Positions 27,913 to 36,818 are shown, counted from the stretch's first letter. The stretch: 64,000 nucleotides of DNA from Mycolicibacter kumamotonensis (GCF_002086285.1 NZ_MVHU01000016.1:33496-97495); one strand, 5' to 3'. The notes: a model not told the origin generated them from the letters alone. Numbers and translations: made by a program.

Positions 27913-28428
27913 TCAGCTCTCGGCGGCCGGCTCGGCGGCCTCAGCAGCGGGGGTCTCGGCCGCGGCCTCTTCCGCCGGGGCCTCAGCCTTGGTGTCGTCC
28001 TTGGCTTCGTCCTTAGCCTCGTCCTTGGCCTTCTTGGCGGGCGCCTTCTTCTTCTTGGCCGTGGTGGCCTCGGTGGTCGGGCCGCCCTCGGCCTCGGCCA
28101 GCGCGGCGTTGAACAGCTCCAGCTTGCTCGGCTTGGCCGGCTTGACCTTCAGCTTGCCCTCGGCGCCGGGCAGGCCCTTGAACTTCTGCCAGTCGCCGGT
28201 GATCTTCAGCAGCTTGAGCACCGGCTCGGTGGGCTGAGCCCCGACCGACAGCCAGTACTGGGCGCGCTCCGAGTTGATCTCGATCAGGCTCGGCTCTTCC
28301 TTGGGGTGGTAGCGGCCGATGACCTCGATGGAGCGGCCGTCCCGGCGGGTGCGCGCGTCGGCGACCGCGATGCGGTACTGCGGATTGCGGATCTTGCCGA
28401 GCCGGGTCAGCTTGATTTTGACAGCCAT
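27913..28428 (-). CDS. rpsP: 30S ribosomal protein S16 with long C-terminal tail
   Basis: 171 residues. The first 85 are the S16 core ([45 protein letters not shown]). The rest is an actinobacterial extension: a lysine/alanine segment ([21 protein letters not shown]), then an acidic alanine-rich end. Such tails are common in mycobacteria but probably disordered, with no known role. First gene of the rpsP-khpA-rimM-trmD operon. A short hairpin (CGGCGG/CCGCCG, 28544-28556) lies in the 167-base gap upstream. Confidence 0.95.
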   Translation of the reverse strand: MAVKIKLTRLGKIRNPQYRIAVADARTRRDGRSIEVIGRYHPKEEPSLIEINSERAQYWLSVGAQPTEPVLKLLKITGDWQKFKGLPGAEGKLKVKPAKPSKLELFNAALAEAEGGPTTEATTAKKKKAPAKKAKDEAKDEAKDDTKAEAPAEEAAAETPAAEAAEPAAES

Positions 28429-28595
28429 GAATCACTCCTGGGTAGCACGCTGCAATTCAGCGATACAGGCGGACTTGCCCGCATCCGGTTTTGCCTCGCG
28501 TGTTGTGCCGCGACACCGCACGCCCTCAACGGGCACGGTCGCACGGCGGACCGCCGCCTATTGTGCCAGAACCGGCCCGCCAGGCAGAAATCGCC

Positions 28596-29015
28596 TCAGG
28601 GCAGCTTCTCGAAGCACTTGGTCTCGACGCGCCGCGTCATCCGCCAGCCGTCGGCGGTCCGGACGAACGCGTCGTCGTACCACAGACCCAGCAGCATGGT
28701 CGCCGGCTTGTCACCGCCGAACACCATCGGGTTGAAGCAGAAGGTGCGTGCGGTCGCGGTGTCCCCATCCACCCGGATCGACGGCAGGCCCAGCATGTGG
28801 GCGTAGCCGGCGAAGTTGGGCAGCACCTCCGCCAGCCACACCTTCACCTGCGGGTAGTGCCCTTCGATGCCGCCCATGGCGCGGTAGTCGATGTAGGCGT
28901 CATCGGTGAAGACCGCGTCGAGGTCATCGAAGTTGCGGGTATCGATGGCGGTGGAGTAGTCGACGAGCAGCTGCTGGATCTGCCACCGATCCGAGATTTC
29001 GGCCTGGCTCAACAT
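28596..29015 (-). CDS. SnoaL-like/NTF2-fold protein (Rv2910c-like)
   Basis: 139 residues. SnoaL_4-type NTF2-like fold: SDRWQIQQLLVDYSTAIDTRNFDDLDAVFTDDAYID (landmark only), MGGIEGHYPQVKVWL, and an end with WRMTRRVETKCFEKLP. Members include isomerases, dehydratases and binding proteins; no activity can be named. The ATG at 29015 directly follows GAGGA, which is too close for that site to serve it. A TTG start at 29012 would be better spaced, so the first residue is uncertain. Divergent from dacB2. Confidence 0.8.
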   Translation of the reverse strand: MLSQAEISDRWQIQQLLVDYSTAIDTRNFDDLDAVFTDDAYIDYRAMGGIEGHYPQVKVWLAEVLPNFAGYAHMLGLPSIRVDGDTATARTFCFNPMVFGGDKPATMLLGLWYDDAFVRTADGWRMTRRVETKCFEKLP

Positions 29016-29062
29016 TCCTCGATTGAACACTGCGGTGATAGCGGGCGGTAAGGTAACCGGCC

Positions 29063-29932
29063 ATGCGGAAACTTCTGGCCGCAATCGCGGCTGTACTTGC
29101 CGTGCTCGCCACCACCGCGGTAACCGCGTCCGCGGATGTCGCCCAGCCCCTCGGCTCGGCACCGATTCCGGCCGGTCCCGCCCCGAACTGGCTCATCGCC
29201 GACCTGGACTCCGGGCAGGTGCTCGCCGAGCAGAACGGGTACGCCGCCACCCCACCGGCCAGCACGATCAAGGTGCTGCTTGCCCTGGTGGTGCTCGATG
29301 AACTGAACCTCGACGACACCGTGATCGCCAGCCCGGCCGACACCGCGGTGGAGTGCAACTGCGTCGGGATCAAGCCCGGCCGCAGTTACACCGCGCGCCA
29401 GCTGTTGGAGGGCCTGCTGCTGGTGTCGGGCAACGACGCCGCCAATGCGCTCGCGGACATGCTCGGCGGGCCGGAGGCGGCCGTGGCGAAGATGAACGCC
29501 AAGGCGGCCGCGGTCGGCGCGACCAACACGCACGCCAGCACGCCGTCCGGACTGGACGGCCCCGGCGGCCCGGGTGCGACCACCCCGCACGATTTGGCCG
29601 TGATCTTCCGGGCGGCGATGGCCAATCCGGTGTTCGCGCAGATCACCGCGCAGCCGGCGGCGATGTTCCCCACCGAGTCCGGCGAGCGCCCGATCGTCAA
29701 CATGAACGAGCTGTTGCACCGCTACCCGGGCGCGATCGGCGGCAAGACCGGGTTCACCGACGCCGCCCGCAAGACCTACGTCGGCGCGGCGGACCGTGAC
29801 GGCCGTCGGCTGGTGGTCGCGATGATGTATGGGCTGATCCACGAGGGTGGCCCGACCTACTGGGATCAGGCCGGCGCCCTGCTGGATTGGGGTTTCGCGC
29901 AGGGCCCGATGTCGGGAGTCGGCAGCCTGTAG
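29063..29932 (+). CDS. dacB2: D-alanyl-D-alanine carboxypeptidase DacB2
   Basis: 289 residues, exported. A signal peptide (MRKLLAAIAAVLAVLATTAVTASA) precedes a penicillin-binding-protein domain with all three active-site motifs: STIK (SxxK), SGND (SxN) and KTG in GGKTGFTDAARK. It trims the terminal D-Ala of stem peptides and limits 4-3 cross-links. It matches Rv2911 by position. No C-terminal membrane anchor is seen. The next gene is convergent, separated by a strong inverted repeat. M. tuberculosis has Rv2912c, Rv2913c and pknI here; they are missing. Confidence 0.94.
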   Translation: MRKLLAAIAAVLAVLATTAVTASADVAQPLGSAPIPAGPAPNWLIADLDSGQVLAEQNGYAATPPASTIKVLLALVVLDELNLDDTVIASPADTAVECNCVGIKPGRSYTARQLLEGLLLVSGNDAANALADMLGGPEAAVAKMNAKAAAVGATNTHASTPSGLDGPGGPGATTPHDLAVIFRAAMANPVFAQITAQPAAMFPTESGERPIVNMNELLHRYPGAIGGKTGFTDAARKTYVGAADRDGRRLVVAMMYGLIHEGGPTYWDQAGALLDWGFAQGPMSGVGSL

Positions 29933-29953
29933 GACCCGGCCGTCCCCGGCGCG

Positions 29954-30007
29954 AGCAGACGCAGAATCGCCTAAATCCCCGGGCCGCAGTGCGAGTCTGT
30001 GTCTGCT
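29954..30007. terminator. TRIT-like hairpin between dacB2 and the convergent amidohydrolase gene
   Basis: AGCAGACGCAGA (29954-29965) pairs with TCTGTGTCTGCT (29996-30007), 11 of 12 positions, around a loop of 30 bases. The repeat occupies the 89-base gap between two converging genes. The GAGCAGACGCAGA core is characteristic of the recurring intergenic hairpins known in mycobacteria as TRIT. It should terminate from both sides. A related element is at 54383-54442. Confidence 0.7.
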
Positions 30008-30021
30008 GGGCGGTGAAGCGG

Positions 30022-31089
30022 TCAGTACACCCGGCCGCGCAGCATCACCAGGTCTGGGCTCCGCAGTACCTCGGGCCCGGTACGCGGATCCTCGGCGAAG
30101 CACAGCAGATCGGCCGACGCGCCGTGCTCCAGCCCCTGCGCGCCCAACCAGCGCCGGGCAGCCCAGCAGGCCGCTCCGAGCGCCTCGGTGGCGCTGAGCC
30201 CGACACCGGTCAAGGCGTGCACCTCGTCGGCGATCCGGCCGTGGGCGATCATGCCGCCGGCGTCGGTGCCCGCGTAGATCGGTACCCCGGCTTCCCGGAC
30301 GGCGCCGATGCGCGACCGGCAGCTGGCGTGCAGCGCCCGCATGTGCGCGGCATACGTGGGGTACTTGGCCGCCGAATCGGCGATGCCGGGGAAGTTTTCG
30401 ATGTTGATCAGTGTCGGCACCAGCGCGGTGCCGTGGGCCAGCATCAGCGCGATGATGTCGTCGGTGATACCGGTGCCGTGCTCGATGCAGTCGATGCCGG
30501 CGTTGATCAAGCCGGGCAGCGCGTCCTCGCCGAAGACGTGCGCGGTGACCCGGGCGCCGTTGGCGTGGGCAGCCTCGATGGCCGCGGCGAACACGTCATC
30601 GGACCACAGCGGTGCGAGGTCCCCGACCCCCCGGTCGATCCAGTCCCCCACCAGTTTCACCCAGCCGTCACCGCGGCGCGCTTGGGCCGCAACAGCTTCC
30701 GGCAGCTGGGATTCGTCGTCGATGTTCAGGCCCAGCCCGGGGATGTAGCGCTTGGGGCTGGCCAGGTGCTGTCCGGCGCGGATGATGCGCGGCAGGTCGT
30801 CGCGGTCATCGAAGTCGCGGGTGTCGATCGGCGAGCCGGCATCGCGGATCAGCAGCACCCCGGCACGACGCTCGGTCTCGGCCTGGCGCAACGCCTCGGC
30901 GGCGTCGACCGGGCCGCCGGGGCCGATCCCGACATGGCAGTGCGCGTCGACCAGGCCGGGAATGATCCAGCCGTCGGTGAACACCGTCTGCGCGCCGGCG
31001 ACCGCCTCGACACTGATCCGGCCGTCGACGATCCAGTACTCCACCGGAGTCTCATCGGGCAGCCCGCGGCCGGCGACGTGAAGCGCCAA
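30022..31089 (-). CDS. Amidohydrolase-family metalloenzyme (Rv2915c-like)
   Basis: 355 residues. Urease-type amidohydrolase fold. The metal-binding HxH is in GLVDAHCHVG; a further histidine is in TAHVFGEDAL, another in DCIEHGTG, and the catalytic aspartate in YAGTDAGG. The LKVLGD-type carboxylated lysine could be K of GWVKLVGDW. Possible substrates include cyclic imides, dipeptides or lactams; the real one is unknown. It is one base after ffh and on the same strand, so the two are probably co-transcribed. Confidence 0.87.
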   Translation of the reverse strand: MALHVAGRGLPDETPVEYWIVDGRISVEAVAGAQTVFTDGWIIPGLVDAHCHVGIGPGGPVDAAEALRQAETERRAGVLLIRDAGSPIDTRDFDDRDDLPRIIRAGQHLASPKRYIPGLGLNIDDESQLPEAVAAQARRGDGWVKLVGDWIDRGVGDLAPLWSDDVFAAAIEAAHANGARVTAHVFGEDALPGLINAGIDCIEHGTGITDDIIALMLAHGTALVPTLINIENFPGIADSAAKYPTYAAHMRALHASCRSRIGAVREAGVPIYAGTDAGGMIAHGRIADEVHALTGVGLSATEALGAACWAARRWLGAQGLEHGASADLLCFAEDPRTGPEVLRSPDLVMLRGRVY

Positions 31090-31090
31090 T

Positions 31091-32647
31091 TTACTTCCGG
31101 CCCGGGAAGTTCAGCTTGGACAGGTCGAAATCCGCCAGCCCCGGGGGCAGCTCGTTGAGGCCTTCGGGCATCTGCGACAGATCCGGGAAGCCGGCCGGCA
31201 TCCCGGGGCCGAAAAGACCCCGTGCCTTCGGTGGAGTCGGGCCGCGCTTCTTGCCGCCCTTCTTCTTGCCGCCCTTCGCTTTACGGGTGGCGCTCTTGCG
31301 GCCCATCCCGGGCAGGCCCATGCCACCCATCATCGACGACATCATCTTGCGGGCCTCGAAGAACCGGTCGACGAGCTGGTTGACCTCCGAGACGCTCACC
31401 CCCGAGCCGTTGGCGATGCGCAGCCGGCGCGAGGCGTTGATGATCTTCGGGTCGGCCCGCTCGGCCGGCGTCATGCCGCGGATGATGGCCTGCAACCGGT
31501 CGAGGTGGCTGTCGTCGACGGCGGCCAGCGCGTCCTTCATCTGGCCCGCACCCGGCAGCATGCCCAGCAGGTTGCCGATCGGGCCCATCTTGCGGATCGC
31601 CAGCATCTGCTCGAGGAAGTCCTCCAGGGTGAGCTCGCCGGTGCCGATCTTGGCGGCGGCCTCCTCGGCCTTCTGGGCGTCGAACACCTGCTCGGCCTGC
31701 TCGATCAGGCTCAGCACGTCGCCCATGCCCAGGATGCGGCTGGCCATCCGGTCGGGGTGGAAGACGTCGAAGTCCTCCAGCTTCTCGCCGGTGGAGGCGA
31801 ACAGGATCGGGGCGCCGGTGACTTCACGCACCGACAGCGCCGCACCACCGCGGGCGTCGCCGTCGAGCTTGGTCAGCACCACACCGGTGAAACCGACACC
31901 CTCGCGGAAGGCGTCGGCGGTGGTGACCGCGTCCTGTCCGATCATCGCGTCCAGCACGAACAGCACCTCATCGGGCTGGACGGCGTCGCGGATGGCGGCG
32001 GCCTGGGCCATCATCTCCTCGTCGATGCCGAGGCGGCCGGCGGTGTCGACGACGACGACGTCGAAGTGTTTGGCCTTGGCTTCGGCCAGGCCCGCGGCGG
32101 CGACAGCGACCGGGTCGCCGGCGCTGATCTGGGCCTCGTGCGCCTCCGCGGAGGTCCCGGGATGCGGCGCGAACACGGTGACCCCGGCGCGTTCGCCGAC
32201 GACCTGCAACTGATTGACCGCGCCCGGGCGCTGCAGATCGCAGGCCACCAGCAGCGGTGTGTGGCCCTGACCGCGCAGCCAGGCGGCCAGTTTTCCGGCC
32301 AGTGTGGTCTTACCGGCGCCCTGCAGACCGGCCAGCATGATGACCGTCGGCGGGGTCTTGGCGAACGCGAGTGTGCGCGTCTGCCCGCCGAGGATCCCGA
32401 TGAGCTCCTCGTTGACGATCTTGACGACCTGCTGGGCAGGGTTGAGCGCACCGGAGACCTCGGCGCCCTTGGCGCGGTCCTTGATTCGGCCGATGAACTC
32501 CCGGACCACCGGCAGCGACACGTCGGCTTCCAGCAGCGCCAGCCGGATCTCTCGGGCGGTGGCGTCGATGTCGGCGTCGGTGAGACGGCCCTTGCTGCGC
32601 AGGCCCTGCAGGGCAGAGGTCAACCGGTCGGAGAGCGATTCAAACAC
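31091..32647 (-). CDS. ffh: Signal recognition particle protein Ffh
   Basis: 518 residues. Binds signal sequences of nascent proteins with 4.5S RNA and delivers them to FtsY. The N domain (1-95) and GTPase domain are intact: P-loop GLQGAGKTT (107-115), VACDLQRPGA, DTAGRLG and TKLDGDARGG. The methionine-rich M domain (about 330-450) includes LTLEDFLEQM and the RNA-binding helix RIANGSG. A basic, glycine/proline-rich C-terminal tail of about 60 residues is usual in mycobacteria. The partner ftsY is also in this window. Confidence 0.97.
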   Translation of the reverse strand: MFESLSDRLTSALQGLRSKGRLTDADIDATAREIRLALLEADVSLPVVREFIGRIKDRAKGAEVSGALNPAQQVVKIVNEELIGILGGQTRTLAFAKTPPTVIMLAGLQGAGKTTLAGKLAAWLRGQGHTPLLVACDLQRPGAVNQLQVVGERAGVTVFAPHPGTSAEAHEAQISAGDPVAVAAAGLAEAKAKHFDVVVVDTAGRLGIDEEMMAQAAAIRDAVQPDEVLFVLDAMIGQDAVTTADAFREGVGFTGVVLTKLDGDARGGAALSVREVTGAPILFASTGEKLEDFDVFHPDRMASRILGMGDVLSLIEQAEQVFDAQKAEEAAAKIGTGELTLEDFLEQMLAIRKMGPIGNLLGMLPGAGQMKDALAAVDDSHLDRLQAIIRGMTPAERADPKIINASRRLRIANGSGVSVSEVNQLVDRFFEARKMMSSMMGGMGLPGMGRKSATRKAKGGKKKGGKKRGPTPPKARGLFGPGMPAGFPDLSQMPEGLNELPPGLADFDLSKLNFPGRK

Positions 32648-32984
32648 GCAGCCAGCCTATATGTCCCATCACTACCGGGTAGGCGAAGGCGGCCCCGGGC
32701 AGACCGCCCCCGGGCTTGGCGGCCTCTCCGCAGATATCGAGGGCGTCCGAATTGTAACCGCGGGGTTAGATAAATTGCACAGTTAATGTAGAGATTCCGT
32801 CCCGTTAATCAACGGTTTCAGACCTTTCACCAGCCGTCGTTCTCCGTTAAGAAATCGCACCTGGTCGCTAATTGACTGTTACCGAACGCTTTGGCTCCTC
32901 CCATTCTGTAATGCTTCACCACATCGACCAGCCAACCCCATCGGAACATTGAATTCCCGATCCGATTCCCTCCGAGGAGGACAC
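32648..32984. other. AT-rich intergenic region upstream of the PE/PPE pair
   Basis: 337 bases with no gene that I can support. Much of it (about 32755-32980) is clearly poorer in GC than the genes on either side. A perfect inverted repeat CCGTT-AATC-AACGG lies at 32802-32815. A strong GAGGAGG site at 32974-32980 serves the PE gene. I could not pick a convincing -10/-35 pair. It marks the left border of an insertion relative to M. tuberculosis, which has Rv2917 between ffh and glnD. Confidence 0.5.
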
Positions 32985-33833
32985 ATGTCATTTGTGAAAA
33001 CGCTCCCCGAAGCAATGACCGCCGCCGCGGGCCAACTCGCGGGCATCGGTGAAGCGCTGGCCACCGAGAGCGCCGCGGCACTGACCCCCACCACGGTGAT
33101 CGCCCCAGCCGGTAGCGACCCGGTATCCCAACTGCAGGCGGCCCTGTTCGCGACCTACGGCAATCTGTACCAGTCGATCAGCGACCAGGCGGCCGCCGTT
33201 CACCAGCAGCTTGTGCAGGTGCTGGGGCAGAACGCCGTCGCCTACTCCACCGCCGAGCAGACCAACCAGGCCACGGCGTCGCTCGACGCCGCGATCCAAG
33301 GTTTCTTGACCGATTTCCTCGGCGTCCCGACCGAAGGCAGCTCTTCGCTGCTGTCCGGCAACCTCGCCAACATCGGCAACATCGGCATGGGTAACTGGGT
33401 CTCCGCCGGTTCGGCACTGCTCGGCCTGGCCGGTGGCGGTCTTCTCGACTTTCCCGAAGAAGCCGCCGAGCTGGGGGGCTTGGCCTCCGCGGAGACCGGC
33501 GAGATGGCTGCCGGTCTCGGCGGCGGAACGGTGCTGGCGGGGGCCGTCGGCCCGGCGGCGGGCGCGGCGCCGGTGGCGGCCGGTGTGGGCCAGGCATCGT
33601 CCGTCGGCAAGCTGTCGGTGCCGCCCGGGTGGGCCGGCGCGGGCTTGGCGACCGACACCGCCCCCGCCAGGCTGGCCTCCACGGGCTGGACCGCTTCACA
33701 TGCCGCCCCGGCCGCCGCCTTTGTGCCCGCCGGAATGCCCGCGATGGCCGCGGCAGCGCGCGGTGCCAGCGGTTTCGGGGCGCCGCGCTACGGCGCCAAA
33801 CCGACCGTGATGCCCAAGCCGGCGGTCGTCTAG
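32985..33833 (+). CDS. PE-family protein with a PPE-SVP-like C-terminal domain
   Basis: 282 residues from ATG 32985, with GAGGAGG upstream. The N-terminus is a PE domain (MSFVKTLPEAMTAAAGQLAG; P8-E9), and the ESX export signal YxxxE follows as Y87-E91 (YSTAE). The last 100 residues contain GQASSVGKLSVPPGW, TGWTA and the ending APRYGAKPTVMPK, all of which belong to the SVP domain normally found in PPE proteins. The protein encoded next has the same landmarks. It is presumably exported by an ESX (type VII) system as a heterodimer with that PPE protein. Confidence 0.88.
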   Translation: MSFVKTLPEAMTAAAGQLAGIGEALATESAAALTPTTVIAPAGSDPVSQLQAALFATYGNLYQSISDQAAAVHQQLVQVLGQNAVAYSTAEQTNQATASLDAAIQGFLTDFLGVPTEGSSSLLSGNLANIGNIGMGNWVSAGSALLGLAGGGLLDFPEEAAELGGLASAETGEMAAGLGGGTVLAGAVGPAAGAAPVAAGVGQASSVGKLSVPPGWAGAGLATDTAPARLASTGWTASHAAPAAAFVPAGMPAMAAAARGASGFGAPRYGAKPTVMPKPAVV

Positions 33834-33892
33834 CGGCCGGCACCGGAACCGGAATGTGAAACATCGGCTCAGACGAAAGCGGGGTTAGGGAT

Positions 33893-35071
33893 ATGTCGGT
33901 TGATTTCGGAGCTTTGCCCCCGGAGATCATCTCCGCGTGGATGTACACCGGAGCCGGTTCCGGGCCGTTGATCTCGGCCGCGTCGGCCTGGAGCAGCTTG
34001 GCCATCGAGTTGGAAGCCGCGGAGGCCTCCGCTCAGTCCGTGCTCGCCGAGCTCTGCGGCGAACAGTGGACCGGGCCGGCGTCGGCGGCGATGGCCACCG
34101 CCGTGGCGCCGTACCTGGCCTGGCTGCACACCACCGCGGCAGCCGCTCAACACGCCGGTACGCAGGCGATGGCCTCGGCGGCCGCATTCGAGTCGGCTCG
34201 CGCGGCGACGGTTCCGCCGCCGGTGATCGCTGCCAACCGGGCCCAGTTGGCGGCCCTTGTCGCGACCAATTTCCTGGGGCAGAACACCCCGGCGATCCTG
34301 GCCACCGAAGCTCACTACATGGCGATGTGGGTGCAGGACGCCCTGGCCATGTTCGGCTACAGCGGCGCGTCGGCAAGCGCGGCGGCGTTGTCCCCGATGA
34401 CTCCGGCACCGCAGCCCACCAACCCGGTCGGGGCCGCTGTCGCCAGTGCCGGCTCCGCCGAGGGGCTCCAGCAGGGGCTGACCCAGGTGATGACCACCCT
34501 GCACGGGGCGCTGGCCTCGATCGCCTCACCGCTCACGGCGTCATCGTCGTCGGCGACGACACTCGTCGACGCGTTCGACCTGTTTCTGGGCACCCCGTTG
34601 TTCGCGAACATCATCAACGGCGGCGTGAACACGTCGGCGTGGTTCGTGTGCACCGCGATCCCGACCGCGCTGTCGCTGGGGCACACCCTGGCCCTGGCGG
34701 GCCCGGCCACCCTGGCATCGGAGGTCGCCGGCGCCGAAGGTATCGCGGGCGGGTTCGCCCCAGCGGTACTGGCCGGAGCGGCGCAACCAGCGGGCGGGGT
34801 ACCGCTGCGCGCTGCGCCGGTGCTGGGGGGACTGGGTCAGGCGTCCACGATCGGCGGGCTGTCGGTGCCGGCCAGCTGGTCGACGGCCGGCGCCGCGGCG
34901 AGCACCGGGGCGCTTACCGGCACGGGCTGGACCGCGGCCGCCGACGAGGGCGGCGCATCCATGCACCCGGTGCCGGCCGGGATGGGATCGGTGGGCTCGT
35001 CCGGGCGCAGCACGGGGTTGCCGCGCTACGGCGTCAAACCGACAGTGATGCCTAAGCAGGTGTTCGTGTGA
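33893..35071 (+). CDS. PPE-family protein, PPE-SVP subgroup
   Basis: 392 residues. PPE domain from MSVDFGALPPE (9-11) through about residue 180, with WTGPASAAM in the helical hairpin. The C-terminal domain carries GQASTIGGLSVPASW, TGTGWTAAA and LPRYGVKPTVMPK. Dimerises with PE partners through the N-terminal domain and is exported by ESX-5-like systems; the outer role is unknown. It begins 59 bases after the PE gene, so the pair is one unit. The last 20 bases overlap the end of a small gene on the other strand. Confidence 0.93.
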   Translation: MSVDFGALPPEIISAWMYTGAGSGPLISAASAWSSLAIELEAAEASAQSVLAELCGEQWTGPASAAMATAVAPYLAWLHTTAAAAQHAGTQAMASAAAFESARAATVPPPVIAANRAQLAALVATNFLGQNTPAILATEAHYMAMWVQDALAMFGYSGASASAAALSPMTPAPQPTNPVGAAVASAGSAEGLQQGLTQVMTTLHGALASIASPLTASSSSATTLVDAFDLFLGTPLFANIINGGVNTSAWFVCTAIPTALSLGHTLALAGPATLASEVAGAEGIAGGFAPAVLAGAAQPAGGVPLRAAPVLGGLGQASTIGGLSVPASWSTAGAAASTGALTGTGWTAAADEGGASMHPVPAGMGSVGSSGRSTGLPRYGVKPTVMPKQVFV

Positions 35072-35381
35072 AGGCTGCCGGCGCGACGCCGTGCTCGCCG
35101 GTCACCACGGGCACATCGCCGCCCAACTGGGGCTCGGGTGTGCGTGCCGGCGGCCGCCGCCGGTCCCCCGGACAGGTGCGGTAGCGGATGCAGCCACAGT
35201 TGAGGCCGATGATGCAGGCCTCGGAACCGACAGGAGCTGCGCTCGGTGACGCCACCACATTGGCGGGGGTGATCGCCCCGATCACGCCCGCGGGCAGGGC
35301 ACCGGTACCGCTAAGTCCGACCGCAAAGGCGATACCGGCACCGCCGAACAACGCGGGCAACATCCTGCCGAAGTGTTTCAT
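35052..35381 (-). CDS. Small putative exported cysteine-containing protein
   Basis: 109 residues from ATG 35381, with AGGA six bases before it. An apparent signal peptide (MKHFGRMLPALFGGAGIAFAVG...) leads to a short mature part with SEACIIGLNCGCIRYRTCPGD, four cysteines in 15 residues, then a proline/arginine-rich tail. The cysteine pattern and signal peptide support a real gene; the 20-base overlap with the PPE gene's end is a mild warning. An earlier in-frame start (35420) would hide the signal peptide. Function unknown. Confidence 0.55.
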   Translation of the reverse strand: MKHFGRMLPALFGGAGIAFAVGLSGTGALPAGVIGAITPANVVASPSAAPVGSEACIIGLNCGCIRYRTCPGDRRRPPARTPEPQLGGDVPVVTGEHGVAPAAFTRTPA

Positions 35382-35897
35382 CACAATCCTGGCGTTTCGT
35401 CCGTGTTTCGTTCTCCGCACAGACTACGCCCTATTCCTGCGGTTCTCTCTTTTCCAGCAGCCCGTCGACCCGGGTCGCAGCGGTTCAGCTCGCCCCCGAT
35501 CGGCGCGCCACCGCGCGGCGCGGATGTCGCGGTGTCGTCACAAACAGCGTTGACCAGGGCACCGACGCGACCGACGGCTCGCCGGCGGGCCGACGCCGCT
35601 GCGCAGAAATGTTGACCGGCGTTCCAGAATTCACATCGGTCTGTGCGCTGACGGGCGGGTGGCGATGTCGGGAAAATGCGGCCGAGGGAAACTGCGGAAT
35701 CAGCCGCGGGTGACAAGCACCCTGATTTTGTGGAATGGGCTGCACATAACACACCAGAAAAAAGCAGATCGGGCCGCCCGATTCGGCAACAAATATAGCT
35801 CGCGACACGACGTATTGACGGCGGCCGCCCGCCAATTCACCGATCGGTCCCTAATGGAGGCGATTTCGCCTGAGAAAAAATGTATTCACCGCCGAAG
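35382..35897. other. 516-base region with no supported gene beside truncated glnD
   Basis: I see no convincing gene. About 35620-35890 is AT-rich compared with its surroundings and holds runs such as GAAAAAAT. A perfect hairpin AGGCGA-TT-TCGCCT is at 35858-35871, 27 bases beyond the glnD stop on the minus strand. It has no T-run in the right place. None of the frames after the glnD stop encodes the missing HD or ACT parts of GlnD. The region probably marks the right border of the PE/PPE insertion and the deletion point of glnD. Confidence 0.55.
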
Positions 35898-36818
35898 TCA
35901 CACCCCGCCTGCGGTGAGTACGGCGTCGACGTGACGGCTGACCGTGCTCGCCGCATCCGAGAGCCTGTGCGCCAGGTCGCAGCTGTCCTGAAATCGCAGG
36001 GCAACACTGATGGCCTCGGCGTCCTGGACCATCAGCACGTCGTGGCCGCGGCCCGAGTTGCGGTGAATCTCGGTGCGGACATCCAGCAGCGTGCGGTGGG
36101 CACCGCGCAACGTCTCCTCCCCGTCGCCCGGTCCACGGGCGGTGACGCCGTCGGCGAGCCGTCCGAGGGACAAGGCGGCGAGCAGTTGAACATCTCTGAG
36201 GCCGCCGCGCCCGCTTTTCACGTCGGGCTCGACGGAATGCGCGATCTCGCCGCAACGCTGCCAGCGCGTCCGGGCCGTTTCGAGAAGCTCGGCGTAGCGA
36301 GAACGAATACCGTCCCGCCACTGGCGCCGCACCCCGTCGCGGATGTGAACCGACAGCCGCTCGTCCCCAACGATGTGGCGAGCGTCCAGCAACCCCAGGT
36401 CGACGCGAATGTCCGACGCGGCGGCCTCGAGGGCTTCGGCCACGGTGCGCACGCTGTGGTCGAGACGAACGTTGGCGTCCCACAGCGGGTACCACAACAA
36501 CTCCGCGACCCGCGCGACGGCCTCGACCGGCTTATCGTCGTGCAGCAGCAACAGGTCCAAGTCCGAGCATGGCAGGAACTCGTCCCGGCCCAGCGAACCG
36601 GTCGCGACGATCGCAAAGCCACTGGCGGCGGCCACACCGATCTCGGCGGCCTTGGCCACCAGCCACGCTTCGTGCAGCCGCCGCCACGCTTCACGTAGGG
36701 CAGCCGAATCCAGCTGATCGGGTGTACACGAGCGGAGCTCAGTCCGAGCACGGGCTAAAGCGATTGCCGTGCAGTCAGTTCCGTATGTTTGTGGGACCGG
36801 ATCCGCGCTGGAGGACAT
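35898..36818 (-). CDS. glnD: Truncated PII nucleotidyltransferase GlnD (N-terminal 306 residues)
   Basis: Full-length GlnD is about 800 residues: a nucleotidyltransferase domain, a UTase-related helical region, an HD hydrolase domain and two ACT domains. This gene ends after 306. The catalytic site is intact: GSLGRDE (74-80) with the DLD pair (86-88), and the [13 protein letters not shown] block (197-209). The HD domain, which removes the modification, and the ACT domains, which sense glutamine, are missing. In mycobacteria GlnD adenylylates the PII protein. The product may therefore modify GlnB without being able to reverse it, or the gene may be decaying. Last gene of amt-glnB-glnD. Confidence 0.9.
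   Translation of the reverse strand: MSSSADPVPQTYGTDCTAIALARARTELRSCTPDQLDSAALREAWRRLHEAWLVAKAAEIGVAAASGFAIVATGSLGRDEFLPCSDLDLLLLHDDKPVEAVARVAELLWYPLWDANVRLDHSVRTVAEALEAAASDIRVDLGLLDARHIVGDERLSVHIRDGVRRQWRDGIRSRYAELLETARTRWQRCGEIAHSVEPDVKSGRGGLRDVQLLAALSLGRLADGVTARGPGDGEETLRGAHRTLLDVRTEIHRNSGRGHDVLMVQDAEAISVALRFQDSCDLAHRLSDAASTVSRHVDAVLTAGGV

Noticed and set aside
35858..35871. AGGCGA-TT-TCGCCT hairpin as a terminator of glnD
   Set aside because: The arms are short and no T-run lies on the proper side; kept only as a note in the intergenic entry.
35659..35934. A 91-residue plus-strand open frame in the region beside glnD
   Set aside because: No homology features, no ribosome-binding site, and it overlaps the glnD end.
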